Positions 8,441 through 17,692 of a stretch of 64,000 nt of DNA are shown here, piece after piece. Source of the stretch: an uncultured Gemmatimonadota bacterium (lineage in GTDB: Bacteria; Gemmatimonadota; Gemmatimonadetes; Gemmatimonadales; Gemmatimonadaceae); the NCBI GenBank assembly GCA_903910555.1, contig CAIVZZ010000004.1, positions 62,001 through 126,000 of the forward strand, given 5' to 3'. Every line of letters starts with the position of its first letter. Position 1 is the stretch's first letter. The position numbers and the translations under genes were made by a program. The notes under the pieces are model-generated. The model ran no database searches. It worked only from the letters and a program-made list of their open reading frames with translations, and had not been told where the DNA came from.

Positions 8441-8582
8441 AGTGAACTGTTAACCACTAACTGTTGGTCAGTTAACCAAGGTGTAAAAATCCGTCCGGGC
8501 CACCAAACGCGCGATCGCGTTCGCAGCCCGGACGGATTTTCATACAGAACACCGACCAACAGTTAGTGGTTAACTGTTCACT
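8441..8582. repeat. Large palindrome, family A copy 2 (probable bidirectional terminator)
   Basis: A 142-bp inverted repeat between the convergent cold-shock operon and the VPS10-like gene. The outer arms carry AGTGAAC, GTTAACCACTAACTG and TTGGTCGGT as in the other family A members. The private inner hairpin pairs AAAATCCGTCCGGGC (8486-8500) with GCCCGGACGGATTTT (8526-8540). The + strand operon already has its own TTCG terminator just upstream, so this element is an addition rather than the only terminator. Confidence 0.85.
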
Positions 8583-8598
8583 TCAGCCGAACGTGGTT

Positions 8599-11500
8599 TT
8601 ACATCGCCGGTCCCAAAATCTTATCCAGCTCTTTTTTCCTATCATCCAAGTTCTTCCTCAAAACTTTCAACCGATCCATCGCATCCTTCCCCGGCTTCTC
8701 ATCCGCACCGTTCGTCATCGAGTACAGATACGTAATGTGCGTCAGCAGCTTCGGCTCGCTGTAGCGAATCGGTGAGGTGATCAGCTTCGACGCCAGTTCG
8801 TTCAGCTTGTTGAGCTCCTCGAGCTGCGGCCCGCTCGTTGCGCCCTTCAGCTTCTGCTGCGCAGTGCGGAGGCGCGCGACCACCTGATTCGCGTCGCTCA
8901 CCAAATCGCGAACCCCAATGTTGTGATTGAACTGCGCTTTCAAATCTTCGAGTGAAATCGCGTCGCGGAGAATGCGCGGATCTTCAACCACCGTGAGCGG
9001 CTGCGTCTGTACGACCGAGCCCGCGGTCAGTCGCACCGAGTACACGCCCGGCACGGCGGCCGGCCCGTTGCCGCCTTCGACGCCCGCAGCAGACTTCGGC
9101 CCCGGGTAGCGCAGATCCCACGTCATCCGGTGCATTCCCGGCGTCTTGTCGAGACGCGCAGGTCCACCGCGCCCGCCGCGTCCACCACCGCCGCCGCCAC
9201 CTTCTTCGTCACCGCCACCACCGGCGGCATCGTCCGCAGGCTGCGCCGCAGCAACCACCGCGGCACTCGAAAACTTCCGCACCGACTTTCCCGCACCATC
9301 AAGGATCTCGAGCGTCACATCATCCTTCATGCTCGGCGATACGTAATAATCGATCTGAGCGCCCGGCGCGGGATACTGCACACCCGCACCGCGACCAACA
9401 CCGCCGCCACCGCGACCACTGCGGCCGCGAACCGCTTCGTCCGGCTTGTACAGCGTGGCAACCGAGCTCGCGACTTTCTCGTTCAGCTGCCGCAGCGCCG
9501 TCACGTTATCCATGATCCAGAACGCGCGCCCCTGCGTTGAGATCACCATGTCGTTGCGACCAAACTTGATGTCGGTCACAGGCGTCGCGGGAAGATTCTG
9601 CTGGAACGGACGCCAGTGCGCGCCATTGTCGAACGAGATGTACATGCCGAACTCGGTGCCGGCGTACAACAGTCCTGCGCGCACCGGATCCTCGCGCACG
9701 ACGCGAACCGGCTCGTCACCGCGGAAGCCGTCAACGAGCTTCGTCCACGTCTTGCCGTAGTCATCTGTGCGATACACGTACGGCGTGAAATCGCCGCCGA
9801 GGAGAAAACGATAGTATGCGTAGTAAGCGGTGCCCGGCCGATGCGGACTCGGCTCGATGTTCTGCACGCGGCCGCCCGGTGGCAAATCCTTCGGCGTAAT
9901 GTTCGTCCACGTCTTGCCGTCATCGCGCGTGACGTAGAACAGTCCGTCGTTGGAACCGGTCCAGATGAGACCCTTTGTGATCGGCGATTCGCGAATCGAG
10001 TAGATCACGCTGTACATCTCTTCGCCCGTCGCATCGCGCGTGATCGGCGTGCCGCTCGCTTCCTGCGGCTCGCCCGGCGGATTCGCCGTGAGATCCGGAC
10101 TGATGCGATCCCAGGTCACGCCTTCGTCGCGCGTGCGGTGCACGTACTGCGATCCGTAGTAAACGGTCGCCGCTTCGTGTGGCGAAACTTCCATCGGCGA
10201 GACGCGCTGGAACCTGTATGTCAGCGTTGCGCCGCCGTTTCCGTAAAGCGACTCCGCGCCCACCCAATACTGCCGCTCTTCACCCGTCTTCAAGTTCATG
10301 CGGCTGAATTGTCCTTTGCAGCCGCCGTACACGATGTCCGGATTTGTACGATTCGGAATGATCGGGCCGGTTTCGCAGCCGGGACCGGTGCGCCACTCGT
10401 CGGCCTGACCTGCGCCAAGCGGAAGCGATGGCACGATGAGCGTCGTGTTGTCCTGCTGCGCGCCATAGACGCGGTACGGGTACTGATTGTCGATCGCGAC
10501 CTGATAGATCTCGGCTGTCGGCTGATTGTCTTCGGTGCTCCAGCTGCGCCCACCGTCGAGCGACACGGCTGCACCGCCGTCATTCGACTGGACCATGTAA
10601 TCCGAGTTCTTCGGATTGATCCACATGTCATGATGGTCGCCGTGCGGCGCAACTGCGTTGCGAAATGTTTTTCCGGCGTCCGTGCTTTTGAACCATCCTT
10701 CGTTGCCGACGAACACGACGTCGGGATTGTTCGGGTCCGCTTCGAGCGTGGTGTAATAGAAGGGACGAGTCCAAATCGTCTGCGCGCCGTTCACGAACGT
10801 CCACGTCGCGCCAGCATCTTCGGAACGGTAGAGGCCGCCGCCGGGAAGCGCTTCGATCAGCGCGTAGATGCGATTCGGCGTTGCTGCCGGGATCGAGACG
10901 TTGCTGCGGCCGAACAAGCCCGTGGGCAGACCGCCGCCGAGTTTGGTCCACGTGTCGCCGCCGTCGGTACTCTTATAGATGCCACCCTCTTTCGCGCCGC
11001 TGATGATCGTCCACGGTTTGCGCTGTCCGCGCCAGATCGAGGCGAAAATCACATTCGGATTGCCGGGCTGAAGCTCGAGATCCGCCGCGCCGCTGCTGTC
11101 GGAGACGTAGAGGATTTTCTTCCATGTGGCGCCGCCGTCGTTCGAGCGAAACACGCCGCGATCGACATTGTTCGTATAAGGATTTCCGAGCGCGGCGACG
11201 TAGACGAGGTTCGGGTTGGTGGGATGCACGCGAATCGTCGCGATCTGGCCGACATCCCTGAGCCCGCTGAACTTCCACGTCTTGCCCGCGTCCGTCGATT
11301 TGAACATGCCTTTTCCGATCGACACGTTGCTGCGGATTTTCGACGATCCCGTTCCAGCGTAGATCGTGTTTGGATCGGATTGCGCAACTTCAATCGCGCC
11401 CATCGAACCGACCGGGAGCTGTCCGTCGGAGATGTTGATCCAGTTGTGGCCCGCGTCGGTCGTTTTCCAGATTCCGCCGCCGGTGGAGCCCATGTAGTAG

Positions 11501-11766
11501 AGTTGCGGATTCGATGCGACACCGGTCACCGCGGTAACTCGACCGCCGCGGAGCGGGCCGATCATCCGGTAGCGCAGCGCCGAGTAGAGCGACGCATCGT
11601 AGCCTGCAGCGAGCTGCATTTTTTGTTCTGGAGCAGGCGCGCTTGCTGCGGGTGGGGACTTTGGCGCAGCTGGTTTCGCGCCCTGCGCGAGGAGTTGCGA
11701 TCCGAGCTGCGATCCGAGCAGTAGTGCGCTAGCGATCGCCGCGCCGTAAGTTTTCGAGCGAGCCAT
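8599..11766 (-). CDS. Secreted VPS10/BNR-repeat glycosyl hydrolase-like protein
   Basis: A large exported beta-propeller protein (1055 aa from the ATG at 11766, preceded by GAGAGGA). Residues 1-27 are a signal peptide ending LLAQG. About nine Asp-box (BNR) repeats of the S/T-x-D-x-G-x-T-W type are visible, for example WKTTDAGHNW, FKSTDAGKTW, YKSTDGGDTW, VTRDDGKTW and YRTDDYGKTW, as in sortilin-like and oligoxyloglucan-reducing-end-type hydrolases. A glycine-rich stretch (about residues 840-865) separates the propeller part from a C-terminal domain of about 190 residues. Such proteins are numerous in Gemmatimonadota and Bacteroidota and often annotated as glycosyl hydrolases without biochemical proof. 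An earlier in-frame codon at 11811 lacks a ribosome-binding site. Confidence 0.85.
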   Translation of the reverse strand: MARSKTYGAAIASALLLGSQLGSQLLAQGAKPAAPKSPPAASAPAPEQKMQLAAGYDASLYSALRYRMIGPLRGGRVTAVTGVASNPQLYYMGSTGGGIWKTTDAGHNWINISDGQLPVGSMGAIEVAQSDPNTIYAGTGSSKIRSNVSIGKGMFKSTDAGKTWKFSGLRDVGQIATIRVHPTNPNLVYVAALGNPYTNNVDRGVFRSNDGGATWKKILYVSDSSGAADLELQPGNPNVIFASIWRGQRKPWTIISGAKEGGIYKSTDGGDTWTKLGGGLPTGLFGRSNVSIPAATPNRIYALIEALPGGGLYRSEDAGATWTFVNGAQTIWTRPFYYTTLEADPNNPDVVFVGNEGWFKSTDAGKTFRNAVAPHGDHHDMWINPKNSDYMVQSNDGGAAVSLDGGRSWSTEDNQPTAEIYQVAIDNQYPYRVYGAQQDNTTLIVPSLPLGAGQADEWRTGPGCETGPIIPNRTNPDIVYGGCKGQFSRMNLKTGEERQYWVGAESLYGNGGATLTYRFQRVSPMEVSPHEAATVYYGSQYVHRTRDEGVTWDRISPDLTANPPGEPQEASGTPITRDATGEEMYSVIYSIRESPITKGLIWTGSNDGLFYVTRDDGKTWTNITPKDLPPGGRVQNIEPSPHRPGTAYYAYYRFLLGGDFTPYVYRTDDYGKTWTKLVDGFRGDEPVRVVREDPVRAGLLYAGTEFGMYISFDNGAHWRPFQQNLPATPVTDIKFGRNDMVISTQGRAFWIMDNVTALRQLNEKVASSVATLYKPDEAVRGRSGRGGGGVGRGAGVQYPAPGAQIDYYVSPSMKDDVTLEILDGAGKSVRKFSSAAVVAAAQPADDAAGGGGDEEGGGGGGGRGGRGGPARLDKTPGMHRMTWDLRYPGPKSAAGVEGGNGPAAVPGVYSVRLTAGSVVQTQPLTVVEDPRILRDAISLEDLKAQFNHNIGVRDLVSDANQVVARLRTAQQKLKGATSGPQLEELNKLNELASKLITSPIRYSEPKLLTHITYLYSMTNGADEKPGKDAMDRLKVLRKNLDDRKKELDKILGPAM

Positions 11767-11827
11767 TTCCTCTCCCAGAATCGGTGTTTCGTTGAAGTTA
11801 TTCGCCTGCAAACCCTATGATATCGCG

Positions 11828-13105
11828 ATGCGACTTTCTTCGCGTTTTTCTTTTGCAGTAAGCGCTGTCATCGTTTTGACATTCACCGCCTGTGCAACGC
11901 CGCCGGTGGATTCGTCGCTCGAGCAGTACATCGCGGCGATCAAAGCAATCGACAACCACGCGCATCCGCTGCTGCAGGTCGCAACAGGCACTCCACCTGA
12001 TACGGACTCCGACGCTCTGCCGCTGGACGCGCTGCCGCCGATGACGTTGCCCACGCGCCTCCGCGCAGAACATCCGGACTGGGTGAGCGCGATGCGCGAC
12101 ACAAAAGCGCGCGCGTTCAAGAGTCCTTCGGAGGCGCTCGATTTCGCGGGCATCGACGTGATGCTCGCGAACCGCATCTCGATGGGCCCGGGTCTCGCGC
12201 CGCCGAGATTTCTCTGGGTTTCGTTTGTCGACGCGCTGATGCTGCCGCTCGACGGCAAACTGGAATCAGCGCGCACTCCTGACACGCGCTCGCTGTACGC
12301 ACTGGAGACGAAGCTGCTGCACCGCTACATGCATGACCTTGGCGTCGCGAAGCTTCCGGCGACGCTCGATGACTACGTCAAGACCATCGTGACGCCAACG
12401 CTCGAGCGTCAGAGAAGGAATGGCGCAGTGGCGGTGAAGTTCGAGGCGGCGTATCTGCGTGCGCTCGATTTCGATGATCCTGATCCGGGGATCGCGAAGC
12501 TCGTCTACTCGCGCTTTGCATCGGGCGGCACGCCTGGGCGCGCGGAGTACAAGGCGCTGCAGGACTATCTCTTTCGCGTCATTGCGCGCGAAGCGGGGCG
12601 GCTTGGGATGTCGGTGCACATTCACTGCACCGATATCGCCGGAAGTTTTTATTCTGTGCGCGGGAGCGATCCGTATCTATTGGAAAGCGCGTTCAACGAT
12701 TCGACTCTGCGCGCGACGAAGTTCGTGATCATCCACGGCGGCTGGCCGCTCGTCACGCACACGCTCTCGCTGATGTCGAAGGGAAACGTGTACGCGGATA
12801 TCTCGATGACAGGAATGGTCGCCGAGCCGCGCGAGCTCGCGAACACGCTGCGGATGTGGCTGAACGAATACCCGGATCGCGTGCTCTTTGGCACGGACGC
12901 GTTCGACGGCGGCAAGGATCAGTCGTGGCAGGCGGGCGCGCTGATTGCGACGAACTCAGCGCGGCGCGCGCTCGGTCTCGCGCTTACGGGGATGATGCGC
13001 GACGGTGTGATCACGCGCGAACGCGCGGAGCAGCTCGCGCGGATGGTGCTGCGCGAGAACGCGCTCGCGCTCTACGGCTTGGGCGGCGGCAAGGCGCCAG
13101 GCTGA
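11828..13105 (+). CDS. Amidohydrolase family lipoprotein
   Basis: TIM-barrel metal hydrolase of the amidohydrolase-2 type. It starts at ATG 11828 with a leader (MRLSSRFSFAVSAV ...) ending in the lipobox TFTAC, so it is probably a lipoprotein. Metal-site motifs: IDNHAHP near residue 41, HIHCTD near 266, IIHGG near 302, and FGTDAFDGG near 356 (the metal-binding Asp before a catalytic loop). The substrate is unknown; related enzymes include decarboxylases and amide hydrolases. Only 61 bases separate its start from the start of the divergent VPS10-like gene, and its 3' end overlaps the convergent transglycosylase gene by 34 bp. Confidence 0.82.
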   Translation: MRLSSRFSFAVSAVIVLTFTACATPPVDSSLEQYIAAIKAIDNHAHPLLQVATGTPPDTDSDALPLDALPPMTLPTRLRAEHPDWVSAMRDTKARAFKSPSEALDFAGIDVMLANRISMGPGLAPPRFLWVSFVDALMLPLDGKLESARTPDTRSLYALETKLLHRYMHDLGVAKLPATLDDYVKTIVTPTLERQRRNGAVAVKFEAAYLRALDFDDPDPGIAKLVYSRFASGGTPGRAEYKALQDYLFRVIAREAGRLGMSVHIHCTDIAGSFYSVRGSDPYLLESAFNDSTLRATKFVIIHGGWPLVTHTLSLMSKGNVYADISMTGMVAEPRELANTLRMWLNEYPDRVLFGTDAFDGGKDQSWQAGALIATNSARRALGLALTGMMRDGVITRERAEQLARMVLRENALALYGLGGGKAPG

Positions 13106-13734
13106 GGAGCGCGATCGCGGAGCGGTCCTGCGCGCAGGGTACCGTAATTCTGGTCGATTTTTTTCACATAGCCGAGCGTCTCGCGGTAACGCCAGCGCGG
13201 CACTTCGGGTGCGACGAGTTCGATGTTCGGCCAGCGTGATTGATCGAGCTGCTTGGCCTGCGCTGCAGCGGACGCGCGACCGATTGTGCCTTCGCCCGCG
13301 TTGTAGCTGCCGAACATGAACTTCGTGCGATCTGAGTCCGGGCCCACCGGCTCCCACAAGCGCCAGAGATAGCGATCGTGCATGATCCCTGCGGCGATGT
13401 TCCACTCGGGATCGTCGATCGACTGGAACTCCGGGCGCTTCGACTGGATCTCTTGAAATGTCGACGGCATCAGCTGCATCACGCCGCGTGCGCCGACGTA
13501 GCTGCGCGCGGTGGCGCTGAGTTCACTCTCGGCCATCCCCTGTGCTTTGAAATACTGCCAGTCGAATCCGATCCCGAAGTAACGTTTGCTGTATTTGCGG
13601 AAGAACGCGTCGTAGCGCGTGTTGTCGTGCCGCGCATTGCGCGCGGCGGTGGCTCGGTCGAGCGCGCTCTGCGGTGACGTGATCTGCTGTGCACCGACGG
13701 TGCCTGCAAAAAGCAGCGCTGCGGCGAGGCGCAT
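13072..13734 (-). CDS. Lytic transglycosylase, SLT domain
   Basis: Periplasmic murein lyase that cleaves between MurNAc and GlcNAc and leaves 1,6-anhydro ends. After a short signal peptide (MRLAAALLFAGTVGAQQ) the SLT fold shows the catalytic Glu in GMAESELSATARS (near residue 69), followed by the canonical GARGVMQLMPST and FGSYNAGEG motifs. 220 aa, a compact single-domain enzyme without LysM. It follows the DUF350 gene by 13 bases, so the two are co-transcribed. The 3' end overlaps the amidohydrolase gene antisense. Confidence 0.92.
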   Translation of the reverse strand: MRLAAALLFAGTVGAQQITSPQSALDRATAARNARHDNTRYDAFFRKYSKRYFGIGFDWQYFKAQGMAESELSATARSYVGARGVMQLMPSTFQEIQSKRPEFQSIDDPEWNIAAGIMHDRYLWRLWEPVGPDSDRTKFMFGSYNAGEGTIGRASAAAQAKQLDQSRWPNIELVAPEVPRWRYRETLGYVKKIDQNYGTLRAGPLRDRAPQPGALPPPKP

Positions 13735-13747
13735 AGCCGGTTGATGG

Positions 13748-13951
13748 CTAATTGAGCGCTCGCCCGACGATCATCCCGATCGCAATGAAGATCGAGCCGA
13801 GGAAAATCGCGACGGCGATGTTCCCCTTCTTGAGCTCGTCGTGGAAGTCGACCGATGGCGTGAGGATGTCGATCACGCGATAGGTCGCGTACATGAGCAC
13901 GACGCCAAGTACGGCGTAGAGAAAATTCATCGCAATGATTGGAATCTGCAT
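13748..13951 (-). CDS. DUF350-type small membrane protein
   Basis: 67 aa with two hydrophobic segments (about 8-27 and 46-63), separated by DILTPSVDFHDELKKGNIAV, which is the usual signature of one DUF350 repeat (F-x-x-E-L-x-x-G-N-x-A-x-A). Full DUF350 proteins (YjfL) carry two such repeats; this one is a single unit that may dimerise. Start ATG at 13951; another ATG lies at 13930. It is upstream of, and probably co-transcribed with, the transglycosylase gene. Function unknown. Confidence 0.75.
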   Translation of the reverse strand: MQIPIIAMNFLYAVLGVVLMYATYRVIDILTPSVDFHDELKKGNIAVAIFLGSIFIAIGMIVGRALN

Positions 13952-14069
13952 CGATCTGCCGTGCCTCCGGAGGGGCGTTACTGCGGTTGTCGCTTGCATC
14001 AACTTGCACGAACATACGGCGCGGGGCGCGCCTCTTCCACCACAGCGTTCCTCTGGGCATCGTTGAGCC

Positions 14070-15086
14070 ATGAAAGAACTCGAAACGTTGCTCCTATCCG
14101 GCCACGATGTGCGTGCGCTGCTTCCGATGAACGAGTGCATCACGGTCATGGAGGGCGCGTTGCGAAGCGTCACCGATGGCTCGAGCATTCTGCCGCTCCG
14201 CACCGTGATGAAGCTCGACGGGACGCCGAACGCGTTCGCGGCAATGCCGGCGGTGGTCGGGAAGGGGAGTGGCGCGTCGCTCGGCGCGAAGATCATCACG
14301 GTCTTTCCCGGAAACGACGCCACGCCATTCGACGCCCATATCGGTGTTGTGCTGTTGTTCGACGCCGAGCATGGAAAGCTGCTCGCGATTGCTGATGCAT
14401 CGTCGATCACGGCGATTCGCACATCGGCGGTATCCGGACTCGCGACGCGGCTGCTCGCGCGCGAAGATGCGCATGAGCTCGCGCTGCTCGGCGCGGGTGT
14501 GCTTTCGCTGCCGCATTTGGAGGCGGTGCGCTGCGTGCGCGATATCAAGCGGGTGCGAGTTTGGAGTCGTTCCGGCGAACGTGCCAACGAGCTCGCGGCA
14601 CGCGCGCGAAAGCAGTTTGAAATCGAAGTTGTCGTGTCGCCGTCGGCGCGCGAAGCGGTTGAGGGCGCCGACGTGATTTGTACAATTACCGGCGCGCGCA
14701 CGCCCATACTTGAAGGGGCGTGGCTCGCGCCCGGCGCTCATGTGAACGCCGTTGGTGCGTCGATCCCCACGGCGCGTGAGCTCGATACCGCGGCGGTTGT
14801 GCGCGCTCGTTTGTTTGCGGATCGCCGTGAATCAACGATGGCCGAAGCCGGCGATTTCCTGATTCCGCGCAGCGAGGGCGCGGTAACCGACGCTCACATC
14901 CTTGGCGAACTCGGCGATCTGCTCGCTGGCACGGTGAAGGGGCGGCTGAATCGCGATGATGTCACGCTCTTCAAATCGCTCGGACTTGCCGTGGAAGACG
15001 TTGCATCGCTGCGGCACATCCATACGAAGGCGCTGAAGACGGGTGCGGGAACACGCGTGTCACTCGGCGGGTTGCGCGACGGCTGA
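14070..15086 (+). CDS. Ornithine cyclodeaminase / mu-crystallin family protein
   Basis: NAD(P)-dependent enzyme family that includes ornithine cyclodeaminase, alanine dehydrogenase and imine reductases. Typical segments are visible: PLRTVMKLDG, SLGAKIITVFPGN (with the substrate-binding Lys), a Rossmann start ELALLGAG, the second strand VWSRSGERA and VNAVGASIPTARELD. 338 aa, usual length. The glycine motif reads GAGVLSLPH instead of the common GAGxQA. No amino-acid pathway partners lie alongside, so the substrate is open. The stop lies within the 3' end of the convergent gene (27-bp overlap). Confidence 0.88.
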   Translation: MKELETLLLSGHDVRALLPMNECITVMEGALRSVTDGSSILPLRTVMKLDGTPNAFAAMPAVVGKGSGASLGAKIITVFPGNDATPFDAHIGVVLLFDAEHGKLLAIADASSITAIRTSAVSGLATRLLAREDAHELALLGAGVLSLPHLEAVRCVRDIKRVRVWSRSGERANELAARARKQFEIEVVVSPSAREAVEGADVICTITGARTPILEGAWLAPGAHVNAVGASIPTARELDTAAVVRARLFADRRESTMAEAGDFLIPRSEGAVTDAHILGELGDLLAGTVKGRLNRDDVTLFKSLGLAVEDVASLRHIHTKALKTGAGTRVSLGGLRDG

Positions 15087-15704
15087 TCGTCTGATCCCGA
15101 GAAGTGCGTGGCCGGGCTGATCGAACGTGACGACGGTTTTGTGGAACCACTCATTCTCTCCGATGATGAAATCGCCGATCGGAAAGACGCCTTCGTGCGT
15201 GTAGACCAGCCCGCCGCCGCGGGCATCAGCCGGAAGAGTGTAGACGCGGACGGACTCAACCGACTCTCCCGGCGCAACCTTTACATCGAGCGGCATGACC
15301 ACTGTTCCCGGCGGGACGTCGAACCGCCTGTGGAGCGAATCGGTCAGGTAAACCGCCGCGCCGTTTTCCCTCTGTGTGATACGCTGCGCGCGGCTCGAGA
15401 CGCGCAGTGTCACGGTCCATGTTTGCGCGGTGGGTGTCGGCGCGCGTTTCGCATCGGCGACGGTGATGCACCAATCGTCGAAGCACTGCGGTTCGCCGAT
15501 GTGGTAAACGCGCGGCGTGCTGAACGCGGCGACGCCCAGCACGATCGCGAAGTATGTTCCCGCGCCATTCGCGAGTCTCGCGAGAATGCGCACCGCCCGA
15601 ACTCGCTCTCCTCTGGCTGCTGCGATCCCCGCGATCACGAACGTGACGACCGCCGCCAGAAAAAGCAGGATGAACAGTGGCTCGAACACCGTCATCATCG
15701 GCAT
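15060..15704 (-). CDS. Membrane-anchored protein of unknown function
   Basis: 214 aa from ATG 15704. Two hydrophobic segments near the N-terminus (about 5-27 and 50-68) precede a soluble part with one cysteine pair (PQCFDDWCITV) and a beta-sandwich-like body (WTVTLRVSSRAQR ... VAPGESVESVRVYTLPA). The body resembles DUF4352-like extracytoplasmic domains in pattern, but I cannot assign it. An earlier in-frame start would run into the divergent dipeptidase promoter. Confidence 0.65.
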   Translation of the reverse strand: MPMMTVFEPLFILLFLAAVVTFVIAGIAAARGERVRAVRILARLANGAGTYFAIVLGVAAFSTPRVYHIGEPQCFDDWCITVADAKRAPTPTAQTWTVTLRVSSRAQRITQRENGAAVYLTDSLHRRFDVPPGTVVMPLDVKVAPGESVESVRVYTLPADARGGGLVYTHEGVFPIGDFIIGENEWFHKTVVTFDQPGHALLGIRRSAVAQPAE

Positions 15705-15778
15705 GGTGCGTTGCCTCGCGAGTCGACTGGACCGTTGGTGAGTTGGAGTGGTGGTGAAGATCGTCGTACATTGGTTCA

Positions 15779-16975
15779 ATGTCCAATGGCAACAATGTCT
15801 CCCGCCGTGGCGCTATCGGGTCCATCGTCGCGGGCGCGCTCGCGATCGCCGGAGCGCCGGCCATTTTGCGCGGCCGTTACCGGTTGTTCGCAGAGTCTTC
15901 GACGGAATACTCCGCGCGTGCCGTGCGCCTCGTGGAGCGCACGGTCGTCATCGATATGCTCAACCAGTTTCGATTTGCCGATTACGCCGAGCACCCGCCC
16001 AAGAGCGAGCTCTGGCTCAATACGCCGCGATCGTTTACCGCCGAAGACTTTCAGCAGTACCGCACGTCGGGCATTCGCGTCTTCGCGCTCGGCGCGGGCG
16101 CGCCGAACTACGAAGCTGCCATGCGCTGGTACGCCGAGTGGAACGGTTTTATCGCCGGCTACACGGACTGGTTCACGCGTCTCGAGAGCGTCGGCGATTT
16201 CGAACGGCTGAAGAAATCGAACAAGGTGGGGATCATGCTCACCTTCCAGAACGCCGATCATTTCCGCACTGCCGACGACGTCAAGACATTCCATTCGCTC
16301 GGCCAGCGCGTGTCGTTGCTCACCTACAACGCCACCAACCGTCTGGGATCTGGCTTCCTCGCCGACAGTGATATCGGACTGACTCCATTCGGCGCGGAGA
16401 TTGTCGCGCGCATGAACCAGGTCGGGATGGCGGTCGATCTCTCGCATTGCGGCGACAAGACCACGCTCGATGGAATCGCGGCAACAAAAAAACCGGCAAT
16501 CTTCACGCATGCGTCGTGTCGCGCGCTCGTGCCCGGGCACATGCGCTGCAAGACCGACGAGATGATCACGAACATGGCGAAGACCGGCGGCGTGATGGGG
16601 ATTCCGCTGATTCGCTTCATGATCAAGATCGACGAGCCGGTGACGCAGGAGAATGTGCTCGATCATTTCGATCATGTGACCAAGCTTGTTGGCGTGGAGC
16701 ATGTCGGCGTCGGCGGCGACCTCGATCTGGTCGGGAATCCCAATCCAGTGCATACGCCTGGTGGAAACGACATGCCGTCGGGCCAGCACAACTTCGATCG
16801 GTACCATGTGCACGCGGATGCCGACGGACGCCTAACAATTCGCGGGCTCGATCACCCGAAACGGATTTACGATCTCACCGAAGGATTAATTCGGCGGAAG
16901 TACAGCGACGCGAACATCGAAGCGATACTCGGCGGGAACTGGGCGCGTACGCTTGGCGCGATCTGGACAGCATAG
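15779..16975 (+). CDS. Peptidase M19 (membrane dipeptidase-like), degenerate metal site
   Basis: 398 aa. The N-terminus has a Tat-type leader (NNVSRRGAIGSIVAGALA). The M19 TIM barrel is recognisable: DFERLKKSNKVGIMLTFQN, RVSLLTYNATNRLGSG, MAVDLSHCGDKTT, IFTHASCRAL, VGVGGDLDL. The two distal metal histidines (SHCGD, THAS) are kept. The usual N-terminal DGHND, which provides the first zinc ligands, reads DMLNQ here, and the bridging-Glu region (usually EG) reads LTFQN. The protein may be a divergent subfamily with another reaction rather than a renal-type dipeptidase. Confidence 0.82.
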   Translation: MSNGNNVSRRGAIGSIVAGALAIAGAPAILRGRYRLFAESSTEYSARAVRLVERTVVIDMLNQFRFADYAEHPPKSELWLNTPRSFTAEDFQQYRTSGIRVFALGAGAPNYEAAMRWYAEWNGFIAGYTDWFTRLESVGDFERLKKSNKVGIMLTFQNADHFRTADDVKTFHSLGQRVSLLTYNATNRLGSGFLADSDIGLTPFGAEIVARMNQVGMAVDLSHCGDKTTLDGIAATKKPAIFTHASCRALVPGHMRCKTDEMITNMAKTGGVMGIPLIRFMIKIDEPVTQENVLDHFDHVTKLVGVEHVGVGGDLDLVGNPNPVHTPGGNDMPSGQHNFDRYHVHADADGRLTIRGLDHPKRIYDLTEGLIRRKYSDANIEAILGGNWARTLGAIWTA

Positions 16976-16987
16976 GGCCGCACGTGT

Positions 16988-17491
16988 TTACCGGGACTGC
17001 GGCGCCTCACGGGACGGTGTTCTCGCGATAGTTGCGAGCAGGCGTTCCGGGCGCAGGATCAAGAACGAAGCGATCGCGAACTGCACGCCGGTGCTGACGA
17101 AGTTGCGAAGCAGTCCGCTGTTCGGGGCCCCCTCGGGGAATTCACCAGCGGCCAAGAATGCCAGGGCGATGTTGATCAGTATCGGTAGTGACTGCACGAG
17201 CAGCAGCACGCCGATCAGGACGACCAGCGTCCGCGAAAAATCAGTCGCTCCGTGCTGGGTCGCTGCATGCCCCTCCGGTGCGATCGCCGCGGTCAGGCTC
17301 GAGCTGCGAAAAACCAACACATAACTGGCGCCGAGGAGATGGAACAACGGCACTGCGACCACGAGTATGGCGCTTCCGCGCGGCACGGCGTCAGCCATTG
17401 ATGCGATCCCGGCAAAAAGCTTGAGCACATCGATAAGCGCCCAGACACCGATCAGGCCGAGTCCAACTTGGGCGAGCTGTCGATTGGTCAC
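16988..17491 (-). CDS. Small integral membrane protein of unknown function
   Basis: 167 aa from the GTG at 17491 (CGGAG lies about 9 bases upstream). Four hydrophobic segments: about 6-24, 36-58, 88-108 and 124-146. The frame stays open further upstream to 17785, but that part is hydrophilic, has no ribosome-binding site and lies over the divergent arsR promoter, so I leave it out. No family recognised. It ends 12 bases from the stop of the convergent dipeptidase gene. Confidence 0.6.
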   Translation of the reverse strand: MTNRQLAQVGLGLIGVWALIDVLKLFAGIASMADAVPRGSAILVVAVPLFHLLGASYVLVFRSSSLTAAIAPEGHAATQHGATDFSRTLVVLIGVLLLVQSLPILINIALAFLAAGEFPEGAPNSGLLRNFVSTGVQFAIASFLILRPERLLATIARTPSREAPQSR

Positions 17492-17692
17492 GACGATTCT
17501 CCGAGAGTGATGGTCTGGCGAGGCACCGGGATATGGTGAGATACAGTAATTATGTGAATCCTGCGATTCTCTGCCATGTTCGACGCCAGGCCATGCATTG
17601 AAATGGATTACGAAGAGTACCGCGGCCCGACCGTTGCCGATTGTGCTGGTTATGTGAATCAGGCTGCCCGTTTCGCGATGTGGAGGTGGCAG

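Noticed and set aside
9616-11724. A 702-codon open frame on the plus strand opposite the VPS10-like gene
   Set aside because: It is a mirror of the real gene in a GC-rich sequence; its translation is Arg-rich and has no family features, while the other strand has signal peptide and Asp-boxes.
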